Of a DNA stretch of 64,000 nucleotides, positions 35,970-43,724 are shown in pieces; the stretch's first letter is position 1, and each line of letters opens with the position of its first letter. This stretch comes from Neorhizobium galegae (GTDB lineage Bacteria; Pseudomonadota; Alphaproteobacteria; Rhizobiales; Rhizobiaceae). Both the position numbers and the translations under genes were made by a program. The notes under the pieces are model-generated. The model saw nothing but the letters and a program-made list of their open reading frames with translations. It was not told the DNA's origin and ran no database searches. The stretch covers positions 372,001 through 436,000 of the forward strand of contig NZ_JAGIPH010000001.1 in the NCBI RefSeq assembly GCF_017877135.1. Reading direction: 5' to 3'.

Positions 35970-36518
35970 TCAAAGCCCGCGCCGCCCGCGCGACACGCTG
36001 CGCGCCAGCATGGCCGAGATCTGCCCTTCGCTTTTTCGAAAGCTTGCCGCATCCGTTGCCGTCACGTTGAAAACGATCTGCGAGGCCCCGGCTCCGCCGC
36101 CGGCTGCAACGCCCAGGCTGCCATCAGCACCGCGCTGCAGCGGCAAAATGGCCTCCGCTCCCGCCTCGCCCATCAACCCCATATTGCCACCCATCGGAAA
36201 ATAGCTCGGCGCGCGCACCACGCCGCCATCGGCAAAGGCCGTTACCGATCCGGAAGCGGCCCCGAACAGACTGCCGACGGCGCCGGAAAGCGCCGTGTCC
36301 AGCGGTTTCAGAGCGGAAGACAGGGCGATATCGGTCAGCCGCGTGCCAAGCCCCTTCAGCACATCCTCCAGGCTCTTGCCGCTGACAGCCGCCGATTTGA
36401 GCGCACCGGACAGTGCCGTGCCGAAGCGCTGCGAGCGGCCTTCCAGATCACTGATCGCCGTTGCCAGCGCCTGCGTCGAGGCAAGGGTCTCTGCAACGGA
36501 ACCTTCATCCGTTTCCAT
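35970..36518 (-). CDS. short tail tape measure protein, GTA gp11-like
   Basis: 182 residues: helical N-terminal half, then FADGGVVRAPSYFPMGGNMGLMGEAGAEAILPLQRG, the typical C-terminal cap of phage tape measure proteins. GTA tape measures are short because GTA tails are short; this fits. ATG at 36518 has GGAG 6 bases upstream; the longer frame starts at a TTG. Confidence 0.85.
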   Translation of the reverse strand: METDEGSVAETLASTQALATAISDLEGRSQRFGTALSGALKSAAVSGKSLEDVLKGLGTRLTDIALSSALKPLDTALSGAVGSLFGAASGSVTAFADGGVVRAPSYFPMGGNMGLMGEAGAEAILPLQRGADGSLGVAAGGGAGASQIVFNVTATDAASFRKSEGQISAMLARSVSRGRRGL

Positions 36519-36550
36519 GGCGGTCTCCAAAGATCATGAGAAAGCTGCAA

Positions 36551-36781
36551 TCAGGCCTTGGCCATTCCTGTATCGGGATAGGCCCGCATCAGTGCCGCAA
36601 GCCCGTCGCGGGAAAACGCCGGTGCGCGCGGCACAAGCCCACCAGATGCGGCAAAGAACTCGCGCGGCGTCATCGCCCAGAAGTCTTTCGGGGAAAGCCG
36701 CAGCAGGCAAAGGCCGGTGTGGATCACCCGCGCCCAGGGAAACGGCACGACCGCCGCCCCTTTACCCGCTGCGGCTCTCAA
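36551..36781 (-). CDS. tail assembly chaperone, GTA gp10.1-like
   Basis: 76 residues with the family pattern PWARVIHTGLCLLRLSPKDFWAMTPREFF. It is the small protein encoded between gp10 and the tape measure in GTA clusters, thought to act with gp10 as G/GT-like tail chaperones. It overlaps gp10 by ATGA (36778-36781). Confidence 0.82.
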   Translation of the reverse strand: MRAAAGKGAAVVPFPWARVIHTGLCLLRLSPKDFWAMTPREFFAASGGLVPRAPAFSRDGLAALMRAYPDTGMAKA

Positions 36782-37224
36782 GGGTTTGCCACGACACCCC
36801 TGGCGCCGGGTGCGTCCGCTGCCGTCACCTCTGAAGTTCGCCGTACCTCCGGAGCGCCGGAGGCGCTGGAGACTACGTCGTCCTCGCCGCCAAACGTTGC
36901 CGCCAGAAGATCGGCCACCACGCGCGCATAGGCCGGAACGCCGCCCTCGATGCTCATCGCCGCCACGTCCTCGTCGGACAGAAGATTGCCGCCGCCGCGC
37001 AGGCCGGCGCCGATGATGCGGGCGAGATCGAGTGCCTTGAGCCGCCCCTCGGCAAAGCGCATGGCGAGCCCCGTCAGGTCGTCGACCGCAAAGGCCGTCT
37101 CCAGCTCGGCAAGAGCCGACAGCGTCAGGCAGAGGATGCGCCGCTCACCGTCGATCACCGCCTCGATCTCACCCCGGCGCCGGTTGGCCCGGCCGAGGAC
37201 GCCTCCGGAAAAGGTCGCGCCCAT
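36778..37224 (-). CDS. GTA gp10-like tail assembly protein
   Basis: 148 residues. The N-terminus NRRRGEIEAVIDGERRILCLTLSALAELE followed by a helical domain with IIGAGLRGGG is typical of the GTA/phage gp10 family. The last 30 residues are low complexity (Ala/Ser/Glu) as in homologues. It shares base 37224 with the tail tube stop (TGATG-type junction) and overlaps gp10.1 by ATGA. Confidence 0.85.
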   Translation of the reverse strand: MGATFSGGVLGRANRRRGEIEAVIDGERRILCLTLSALAELETAFAVDDLTGLAMRFAEGRLKALDLARIIGAGLRGGGNLLSDEDVAAMSIEGGVPAYARVVADLLAATFGGEDDVVSSASGAPEVRRTSEVTAADAPGARGVVANP

Positions 37225-37631
37225 CAGATCGCTCCGAAGGTCAGGCTGCCGGCCGATTCCAGCGTCAGCTCGAACCGGATTTCGCCGTTGTGATCGCCGG
37301 AATATTCGAGCGCGGTGATCTGGAACGGTCCGCTCACCGTTCCGAAGGCCGGGATCAGCACCTGCCAGGACAGGATCGTGCCGGCAAAGAAGGTCGACCG
37401 GACCAGCAGATCAGACGCCTGATCCTTGAAAATGCCGCCACCCGATAGCGAGGCCCGCTGCACGCCCGCGCCTGCCAGCAGTTCACGCCAGCGACCGGCG
37501 CTTTCGGCATCGGTCACATCCACCGTCTCTGCATTAAACGCCAGCCGCCGCGACCGCAGCCCCGCCACCGTTAACCAGCTGCCGCCATTATCCACCTTCA
37601 ACAGCAGATCCTTACCCTTCTGCGCCACCAT
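37224..37631 (-). CDS. major tail tube protein, GTA gp9-like
   Basis: 135 residues: KGKDLLLKVDNGG, GLRSRRLAFNAETVDVTDAES, GRWRELLAGAGVQRASLSGGGIF and a C-terminal beta segment EIRFELTLESAG are the signatures of the GTA major tail protein. It forms stacked hexameric rings. Upstream, instead of gp8, lies the inserted MFS gene on the opposite strand, so tail genes need their own promoter or read-through across 1.5 kb. Confidence 0.9.
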   Translation of the reverse strand: MVAQKGKDLLLKVDNGGSWLTVAGLRSRRLAFNAETVDVTDAESAGRWRELLAGAGVQRASLSGGGIFKDQASDLLVRSTFFAGTILSWQVLIPAFGTVSGPFQITALEYSGDHNGEIRFELTLESAGSLTFGAI

Positions 37632-37800
37632 GCGATCTCTCCATCTGTTTCCGTTGCGTCATTGCGTGCCATCGGTCAAAAGAGGTTAAGGCAGGGCGCC
37701 CGCAGCAAACGCAGGCACAGCGAGACGAGTGCAACAAGCCAAGCCCCGCATTTCCCGCTTCCTCACTCAGACCGAATCCGCTAGCCCATCGTCCGGACAG

Positions 37801-37891
37801 CTATTCGCTATTCGCTATTCGCTATTCGCTATTCGCTATTCGCTATTCGCTATTCGCTATTCGCTACTGCCTACTGCCTACTGCCTACTGC
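37801..37891. repeat. heptanucleotide tandem repeats
   Basis: Nine exact copies of CTATTCG (37801-37863) run directly into four copies of CTACTGC (37864-37891) without loss of register. They occupy the 307-base gap between the tail tube gene and the MFS gene, about 50 bases before the MFS start. They are the same kind of 7-base array as at 53951 and 54716. Confidence 0.95.
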
Positions 37892-37938
37892 CAGCTGCAC
37901 AATGCACGTCCCTCACCGCCTTCCCTCGGAACCCCTCC

Positions 37939-39168
37939 ATGTCCCTCACCTTTCGCCGTATCCGGCTGATCGCGGCCGTTTCCGTCTCGCAGATCATCGG
38001 ATGGGGCACGAGCTTCGACATGCCGGCGGTGCTGGGGCCGCGGATCGGGGCAGAGCTTAGGCTGTCCAATGCAGTCGTCTTTTCCGGCCTCACCATCATG
38101 ATGCTGACGAGCGGGCTTGCCGGTCCCGCGGTCGGGCGCCTGCTGGCGCGCCATGGCGCAGCAAAGGTGCTCTCCATGGGCTCCGTCTCGCTGGCGCTCG
38201 GGCTGCTGCTCTTGAGTGCCTGCCATTCGCTGATTGCCTATGCGGCAACCTGGCTGGTTTTCGGCTGGGGCGGCGCGCTTTCGCTCTCCACCGCCGCCTA
38301 TGCGGCCATTGTCGAGCGGGAAGGTGCCGACGGAAAGCGCGTCATCGCGCTCACCATGATCTTTACCGGCCTGTCGGCCACCGTCTTCTGGCCGGTCAAT
38401 ACCTGGCTTGCGGATGGCATCGGCTGGCGCAATACGCTGATGGTGCTTTCGGCGCTGCAGCTTTTCGTCTGCCTGCCGCTGCATCTGTTTGCCCTGCCCA
38501 AACCCGTCGCGAGCCAGACGGAAAAGACCGCGCAGGACATGGCACCCGTGGCGCTATCGCCTGCACAGGCTAGCTTTGCCTTTCTGCTGATTGCCGCCGC
38601 CATCACCCTGGCTGCTTTCGTGTCCTTCGGCCTGTCGGCCACTTTCCTGCAGTTGCTCCACCAGTCGGGCGCAACGCCGGCGCTCGCGCTACAGCTCGGC
38701 ATGGCGCGCGGCGTGCTTGCCATTCTGGCGCGCGGCGTCGATTTCCTCTTTGGCCGGCGCGGAAATCCCATCCTGACGGCGCTTGTCGGCATGCTGCTGA
38801 CGCTTGCCTCCTACATCCTGCTTCTGGCGCTTCCCGGCTCGTCACCCGTCCTCGTCACCTTTGTCGTGTTGCAAAGCCTCGGCTCCGGCATCATGGCGGT
38901 GGCCCGCGCCGTCCTGCCGCTTGCGGTGTTCTCGCCGGCTGCCTTCGGGCTGCAATCGGCGCGCATCTCGCTGCCGCAGAATTTTGCGATCGCCGCGGCC
39001 CCCGTCGCCTTTGCGGCGCTGATGGATGGCGCCGGTGCATCGGCCGCCCTTTTCATGGCAACCCTCCTCTCCGGCATCGTCATCGTCCTGCTTCTCCAGC
39101 TTCGCCGGCTGGCAGCGGCCGCTCGCGCGGCGCCTATTCCGTCACCGCCCGGAACCGAAGATCGATGA
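37939..39168 (+). CDS. MFS transporter inserted in the GTA cluster
   Basis: 409 residues with about 12 hydrophobic helices. The N-terminus IRLIAAVSVSQIIGWGTSFDMPAVLGPRIGAELRLS and the loop-2/3 GPAVGRLLARHGAAKVL are major-facilitator features; the closest look is to cyanate/oxalate-type MFS permeases, substrate unknown. ATG at 37939 is used because the upstream in-frame codons are the translated heptamer repeat. It is on the strand opposite to all GTA genes and sits between gp9 and gp8; its last 35 bases overlap the gp8 gene end. Confidence 0.88.
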   Translation: MSLTFRRIRLIAAVSVSQIIGWGTSFDMPAVLGPRIGAELRLSNAVVFSGLTIMMLTSGLAGPAVGRLLARHGAAKVLSMGSVSLALGLLLLSACHSLIAYAATWLVFGWGGALSLSTAAYAAIVEREGADGKRVIALTMIFTGLSATVFWPVNTWLADGIGWRNTLMVLSALQLFVCLPLHLFALPKPVASQTEKTAQDMAPVALSPAQASFAFLLIAAAITLAAFVSFGLSATFLQLLHQSGATPALALQLGMARGVLAILARGVDFLFGRRGNPILTALVGMLLTLASYILLLALPGSSPVLVTFVVLQSLGSGIMAVARAVLPLAVFSPAAFGLQSARISLPQNFAIAAAPVAFAALMDGAGASAALFMATLLSGIVIVLLLQLRRLAAAARAAPIPSPPGTEDR

Positions 39169-39532
39169 CGAAGAGCCTCGTCTTCGGCTCGCGCCGGCTG
39201 CGGCTCGATTGAAAAGTGAGGCTCACCAGAACAGCCCCTTCCAGCGCGAGCGCCTGATCGGCCAGCAGCAGCTTTACGCGTGCGGCAAGCGCTTGCGCGG
39301 TCCGGCGTCCCTCGCCGTCCGCCCAGACTTCAAGGGTTAGGAAATGCTCGGCCCCGGGCTCGGTGGCGGTCGAGTAGTCGCGCGTCTCGATCTCGCCGAA
39401 GACGATCGCCGGCAGGCGCATGCGGGGCAGCAGACGGTCGAAAATGCCGTCTGCCCCCACCTGGGCGCTCAGCGTCGCATCGGTCGAAAGCCGCGCAAAG
39501 ACTGCCTTCATCAATGCGTTTTCGGCACTCAT
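39134..39532 (-). CDS. DUF3168 tail terminator-like protein, GTA gp8-like
   Basis: 132 residues, DUF3168 pattern: SAENALMKAVFARLSTDATLSAQVGADGIFDRLLP, PAIVFGEIETRDYSTATEPGAEHFLTLEVW and a C-terminal QSSRSRREPKTRLFVIDLRFRAVTE. The probable role is joining the tail tube to the head. It overlaps gp7 by ATGA and its 3' end overlaps the MFS gene tail. Confidence 0.9.
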   Translation of the reverse strand: MSAENALMKAVFARLSTDATLSAQVGADGIFDRLLPRMRLPAIVFGEIETRDYSTATEPGAEHFLTLEVWADGEGRRTAQALAARVKLLLADQALALEGAVLVSLTFQSSRSRREPKTRLFVIDLRFRAVTE

Positions 39533-39867
39533 GTCGCCTCCTCCTCGCAGTCGCAGACGAGATAGCGCCCGCTTTCATCCGGGTCGCGCACCAGAAGAAT
39601 GGAAAAGATCCGGTCCCCCTTGCGCAGCCGCTGTCCGGCCGCCACGCCCGTCTGGGCCGCGATCCAGATGCGATGGGTCAGGACCTGCCGCTCCGCACCG
39701 GCAAGTTCGGAGCCGGCATGCGACACCGGTTCCACCCGCGCCCAGAGCGACCCTGCTTGGGCCCAGGTCACGGTCGCGCCACCCTGCCCGTCGGGGACGG
39801 TTGCCATCATCTCGCGGATGAGGCGCGTCGTCCGCTGGCCGGGATCGAGAAACAGCGCGCCCATCAA
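39529..39867 (-). CDS. head-tail adaptor (stopper), GTA gp7-like
   Basis: 112 residues, SPP1 gp16/HK97 gp7-type head closure family: LDPGQRTTRLIREMMATVPDGQGG, WARVEPVSHAGSELAGAERQVLTHRIWI, YLVCDCEEEAT. It overlaps both neighbours by ATGA, so gp6-gp7-gp8 form a coupled set. Confidence 0.9.
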   Translation of the reverse strand: MMGALFLDPGQRTTRLIREMMATVPDGQGGATVTWAQAGSLWARVEPVSHAGSELAGAERQVLTHRIWIAAQTGVAAGQRLRKGDRIFSILLVRDPDESGRYLVCDCEEEAT

Positions 39868-40433
39868 AGCCTCCGCAGCCGATAGGCGGCAATCAGCCGC
39901 TCATAGCCGTCGGGAATGCCGGCCGGCTGCTGGTCCGGCGGCAGCACGCCGCGAAAGGCGTGCATATAGCCGACATGGATCAGCATGGCGCGTTTAAGCG
40001 GCCCCGGCACATCGGTTGCCGCCTCGCCGAAACCGGCGGAAAACGTCACCTCGATGCCGTTCAACGCACGCCCCGGCAGCGGCCGGTTTTTCAGCCACAG
40101 CCGCGCCGGCCTGTTTTGGCCGTCAAGCACATGGCCTTGAAGCGACACATGAACGACGGTGCCATTTTCATCGTAATAGCAAACGTCCTCAATGGCTTGC
40201 ACCGGCCCCCTGGCAATCTGAATCACTCCCGTCGCCGGCCAGTCGTCAAGGATGAGGCGCAGGGTCTGCGCCATCAGGCAGAGGCCCGTCTCGCGCTCCA
40301 GATGTTGGCGCGCGACGGCAATCAGCGCCTGAAGGCCCGCATCCTCGTCCGTCTGGTCGATGCGCAGATGCGCCTTCACCTCGGCAAGCGTCAGCGGCTC
40401 CGCCTCCGGCGGCTCGGTCAGCACAATGGTCAT
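39864..40433 (-). CDS. head-tail connector protein, GTA gp6-like
   Basis: 189 residues, phage gp6-like connector: PLTLAEVKAHLRIDQTDEDAGLQALIAVARQHLERETG followed by the beta part and a C-terminal helix ending in IPDGYERLIAAYRLRRL. It forms the connector ring under the portal. It is preceded by a 77-base gap after the capsid gene. Confidence 0.9.
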   Translation of the reverse strand: MTIVLTEPPEAEPLTLAEVKAHLRIDQTDEDAGLQALIAVARQHLERETGLCLMAQTLRLILDDWPATGVIQIARGPVQAIEDVCYYDENGTVVHVSLQGHVLDGQNRPARLWLKNRPLPGRALNGIEVTFSAGFGEAATDVPGPLKRAMLIHVGYMHAFRGVLPPDQQPAGIPDGYERLIAAYRLRRL

Positions 40434-40510
40434 GACAGGTCCTTGTCGATCGAAGGAGAAAACCGGCGGGCCGCAACCCGGCCCGCCAGACAGCAGACGA
40501 CAGCCGGCCG

Positions 40511-41836
40511 TCAGCTTGCGGAAAACTTCACCAGCTTGATCGCCTCAAAGTTCTGCACGCCGCCGCCGACACGCTTGGTGGTGTAGAACAGCACATAGGG
40601 CTTGGCCGAATAGGGATCGCGCAGGATGCGCACGCCGGCGCGGTCGACGATCAGATAGCCGGCACGGAAATCGCCGATGGCAATCGACAGCGAGCTTGCG
40701 GCGATGTCGGGCATTTCTTCCGCTTCCGCCAGCGGATAACCCATCAGCGTTGCCGGTTCGCCGGCCGTTGCCGGCGGGCGCCAGAGGTAATTGCCCTGGG
40801 CATCCTTGAACTTGCGGATCTCCCCTTGCGTCTTGCGGTTCATCATGAAGCTGGCGTTCTGGCGATGCCCGGCCTTCAGCGCATAGACGGCGTTCAGCAG
40901 AAGATCGGAGGGATTGCTGGCCGCAAAGCCGCCTGCCACGCCGGTTGCCAGATAGCCGAGGCTCCCCCAGGTCCAGCTCGCATCGGCAACCGTCGTGTAG
41001 GAGAGGAACCCCTTCGGCTTGTTGGTGCCATCGCCGCGAATGAAGGCATCGCCTTCCTGCTCGGCAAACACGATGTCCACTTCGCTGGCAATCCAGTCCT
41101 CGACATCGACGGCGGCGTCGTCGAGCAGTGCCTGGGTGGCGGCAGGCATGGCGTAAAGCTCCATCGTCGGGAAGGCCAGTTCCACCAGCGCATTCGTCGT
41201 GGTCTGCGGCCGGCTTGCCGTTTCCGCCACCCAGCCGGTAGAAAGCCCGGCGGTGGAAAACGGCTTCTTCAGCACGGAGGCAGAGACCGTGCGCACGCTG
41301 GACAGCGCCCGCATCGGCGAAACCACCGAGACGCGCCGGCCGATCTCGCTGTCGGTCTCGGCCGGCACCAGATAGCCGCCATCGGCAGAGGTGCCGACGG
41401 AAAACGCCTTGGCCTCGATCTCGCGCAGCGCGCCCTCGTCGCCGCGGCGCATATAGGCCTCGAAGGCCGCCTTGTGCTCGGCCGCATCCGGGCCCTGTTC
41501 GCCGCGGCCCGACAGCGGCGGGCGCGCCTTCTTCAGCACCAGCTGATCCAGCACCTTCTTCTGCTCGTCCATGGCGCGGTTGATGCGGTCCATCTTGTCG
41601 CGCGTCACCACGTCGGCCGTCAGCTTCTGCTCGATTTCGCCCAGCCGTCGGTCATTGACGTCCTTGAAGCTCTCGAAGGCTTCCATGAAGTCCTCGAAGG
41701 CCGCCGTCACCGTGTCGGGCACCGCCTTCACCTCCGGCGCAATCTTTTCGGCCCGGCCCGTCCTGGTGCCTGTCTTGGCGCCCGTCTGTGAGCCCGGCAC
41801 GGCCTCGGGTTCGCGGTTCATCATCATCTCGCTCAT
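40511..41836 (-). CDS. HK97-fold major capsid protein, GTA gp5-like
   Basis: 441 residues. The N-terminal 110-150 residues form a charged coiled coil (delta-domain scaffold, about 40-105: FEDFMEAFESFKDVNDRRLGEIEQKL) expected to be removed by the prohead protease. The HK97 capsid fold follows from about 145 (FSVGTSADGGYLVPAETDSEI) to the C-terminus (RVGGGVQNFEAIKLVKFSAS). It starts 4 bases after the protease stop with AAGGGA as ribosome site. Confidence 0.93.
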   Translation of the reverse strand: MSEMMMNREPEAVPGSQTGAKTGTRTGRAEKIAPEVKAVPDTVTAAFEDFMEAFESFKDVNDRRLGEIEQKLTADVVTRDKMDRINRAMDEQKKVLDQLVLKKARPPLSGRGEQGPDAAEHKAAFEAYMRRGDEGALREIEAKAFSVGTSADGGYLVPAETDSEIGRRVSVVSPMRALSSVRTVSASVLKKPFSTAGLSTGWVAETASRPQTTTNALVELAFPTMELYAMPAATQALLDDAAVDVEDWIASEVDIVFAEQEGDAFIRGDGTNKPKGFLSYTTVADASWTWGSLGYLATGVAGGFAASNPSDLLLNAVYALKAGHRQNASFMMNRKTQGEIRKFKDAQGNYLWRPPATAGEPATLMGYPLAEAEEMPDIAASSLSIAIGDFRAGYLIVDRAGVRILRDPYSAKPYVLFYTTKRVGGGVQNFEAIKLVKFSAS

Positions 41837-41840
41837 GTCG

Positions 41841-42413
41841 TCATCCCTTGAAGGTGGTTGCCATCATCAGTTTCGCCGTTCGCCGCAGGCTGCGGACGAG
41901 TTCGGTTTCACGGTCGCGGAAGAACCGCGCATGCTTGACGTCGGAGACCCTGGCCGATGGCAGCATCGGAAAGGTCACGACGGAAATTTCCCAGAGATCG
42001 GCTTCCAGAATGCGCCGCACGCCGGTCTTGGCGTCCTGTCTGGCCTTGACCGTGCGAAAGCCGATGGAGAGCCCGTCGAGCGCACCGCTCTTCATCAGCG
42101 CAAAGACCTCCCGCGCCCGCTCGACGCCGGGCGACAGAATGCCCTCGACATAGAGCCCACGGCTGTCCTCGCGGATCGTCGTCCAGCAGCCGATCGGCTC
42201 GTTCGGATCGTGCTGGTAGAGCATGCGCACGCCCGACGCGCTGCGCTCGACGAGCGAATTGGCGAAGGCGCCGCGCTCGATCGTGTCCTTGCCGAGATCC
42301 ACCTCGCCGAACACGCTGGCATAGCCGGAAAACGTCCCGTCGCCGCCAAGCCCCGACAAAGCGAGGCTGGCAAATTTGCGCGCATTGGGCCGTGGCCCGC
42401 GATAAACGTGCAT
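41841..42413 (-). CDS. HK97-family prohead protease, GTA gp4-like
   Basis: 190 residues: FSGYASVFGEVDLGKDTIERGAF, MLYQHDPNEPIGCWTTIRED (probable catalytic His in YQHD) and GLSIGFRTVKARQD (serine of the S78 family) are the conserved blocks. It trims the capsid scaffold. ATG at 42413 has GGAG 6 bases upstream; the longer open frame runs back into the DUF6107 gene and is not used. Confidence 0.92.
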   Translation of the reverse strand: MHVYRGPRPNARKFASLALSGLGGDGTFSGYASVFGEVDLGKDTIERGAFANSLVERSASGVRMLYQHDPNEPIGCWTTIREDSRGLYVEGILSPGVERAREVFALMKSGALDGLSIGFRTVKARQDAKTGVRRILEADLWEISVVTFPMLPSARVSDVKHARFFRDRETELVRSLRRTAKLMMATTFKG

Positions 42414-42478
42414 GACATGCTCCAAAATGGTGATGAGAGAAAAACAGCCCGGGCGGGGCCGGACCCGAAACGCTGCCG

Positions 42479-42802
42479 TCAGCCCTCGCCGGGCTTTGCC
42501 CCATAACGGCTGGCGATGCGCCCGAGCGCGCCGAGCACCCACCAGGCGGAGAGGCTTGCCGCCGCCGATCCCGTCAGCGTCACCTCAAGCGGCGACAATT
42601 GCCCGACAAGGTCCAGACGCGCCTCGAGCCAGAGCCCGGCCGGTCCGCCAAAAATCAGCCCGCAGGAAAGGCCGGTCAGAAACCGGCTTGCCGCCTCGCG
42701 CCGCCCCTGCGGCAGCATGTAGACGAGCGACACCCAGGCGCCGGCGGTCGCCCCGATCAGCTTTGCGGCCATCAGGCCGCCATCATGGCCAAGATCCGCC
42801 AT
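42479..42802 (-). CDS. DUF6107-type small membrane protein of the GTA cluster
   Basis: 107 residues with three hydrophobic segments (about 13-29, 41-57 and 74-95) separated by short charged loops, PQGRREAASRF in the first. It resembles the small membrane protein placed between portal and protease (gp3.5 position) in alphaproteobacterial GTA clusters. GAGGTGAG directly upstream of the ATG at 42802 supports this start. Function unknown. The 266 bases beyond it toward the toxin gene show no further gene. Confidence 0.75.
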   Translation of the reverse strand: MADLGHDGGLMAAKLIGATAGAWVSLVYMLPQGRREAASRFLTGLSCGLIFGGPAGLWLEARLDLVGQLSPLEVTLTGSAAASLSAWWVLGALGRIASRYGAKPGEG

Positions 42803-43068
42803 TGCCTCACCTCATGATTTTCGTTGAATGCCCGCCTGCAGCGGCAAGCGGTGACCGCCTGGAAACGCCGCACGCGCTGGCCGCGGCCGGGCAAGACCGG
42901 CGCGTATCCAAAAAATCCTATGATTTCAAGGATGCTGCGGCCCGTTGCTGACAGGTTGAGTCCGCATGTTCAGAAGTTGATTCAATCCGTAAGCCCTGAC
43001 CGACAATTGAAGGCGGCCACCCTCCCCCGTCAGGCTGTGGCCCCGCGCGGCCGGTCGTCATCCTGGCC

Positions 43069-43368
43069 TCAGTCGGCCAGGTCGTCGTCCCGCTCGAGGT
43101 CCGGATCCAGCTGGCGTCCATGACGCATGTGGGAGATGAGGATGCTCTTGGCATCGACGCGGTAGTCAATCACGTAAGCGCCGGATACGAACCGCCGCCG
43201 GCCCGGCAGGGGCAGCGGCGCCCCGATGCCGGGATAGTCCCCGATCATCCTGATGCTTTCCCGCAGCTGCTGCAGCGTGGCGACTGCCGCACGCGGGTTC
43301 TGGCTCTCAAGGTACTCTGCTTCCCGTCGCAGAAACTGTCGGACACTCTTCGACAGAAGGGTGCGCAT
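43069..43368 (-). CDS. RelE/ParE-family toxin
   Basis: 99 residues with the ParE fold pattern: N-terminal helical hairpin (VRQFLRREAEYLESQNPRAA, LQQLRESIRMIGDYPGIG), then strands RRFVSGAYVIDYRVDAKSILISHMRHGRQL. ParE-type toxins poison gyrase, RelE types cleave mRNA; the sequence does not decide between them. Its start codon shares base 43368 with the antitoxin stop, so it is tightly coupled. It lies inside the GTA structural operon. Confidence 0.85.
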   Translation of the reverse strand: MRTLLSKSVRQFLRREAEYLESQNPRAAVATLQQLRESIRMIGDYPGIGAPLPLPGRRRFVSGAYVIDYRVDAKSILISHMRHGRQLDPDLERDDDLAD

Positions 43369-43631
43369 CAGGCAGCATCGGATCTGGAGGTGCCGAGCAG
43401 TTCGTCGAACACATCCTCCGCGTCGCTGAACTCACCGTTGCGGATCTGCTCCTCACCCTTCAGGATCTGGAGAATCTCGTTGCCCTCCGCCATCAGATAG
43501 TATTTCAGCGCCCGCACGATCACCCAGCTGCGGCTGCGTTCCGTGGCTTTGGCAATCTGTTCCACCTCGGCCAGAATATCCTCGGGAATGCGAAGTGTGA
43601 TCGGGTCGGAAAGTGCGGCTTTGTCGCTCAT
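43368..43631 (-). CDS. ribbon-helix-helix (CopG/ParD-type) antitoxin
   Basis: 87 residues: N-terminal RHH DNA-binding domain (DPITLRIPEDILAEVEQIAKATERSRSWVIVRAL), then an acidic toxin-binding tail (GEFSDAEDVFDELLG). ATG at 43631 has GAGGAG 6 bases upstream. The region just upstream carries nested inverted repeats suited to autoregulation. Confidence 0.87.
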   Translation of the reverse strand: MSDKAALSDPITLRIPEDILAEVEQIAKATERSRSWVIVRALKYYLMAEGNEILQILKGEEQIRNGEFSDAEDVFDELLGTSRSDAA

Positions 43632-43647
43632 GACGGGCTCCTCTGTC

Positions 43648-43672
43648 ATACGCCGTATTACAAGAGAATACG
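43648..43672. promoter_or_regulatory. toxin-antitoxin operator
   Basis: Two overlapping inverted repeats made of GTAT half-sites: ATAC-GCC-GTAT (43648-43658) and CGTATT-N7-AATACG (43654-43672), 17 bases upstream of the antitoxin start. RHH antitoxins bind such half-sites as paired dimers. Confidence 0.6.
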
Positions 43673-43724
43673 CCTTCACCGCCGATGTCTCAAGGCCCGC
43701 GCTTCCGGCGCGCCCGGCGCCTCG

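Noticed and set aside
37801..37891. CRISPR-like array
   Set aside because: The units are 7 bases with no spacers, so this is a microsatellite.
37729..37938. N-terminal extension of the MFS protein
   Set aside because: The extra 70 codons are a translation of the heptamer array and lack a ribosome site; ATG at 37939 starts at the normal membrane domain.
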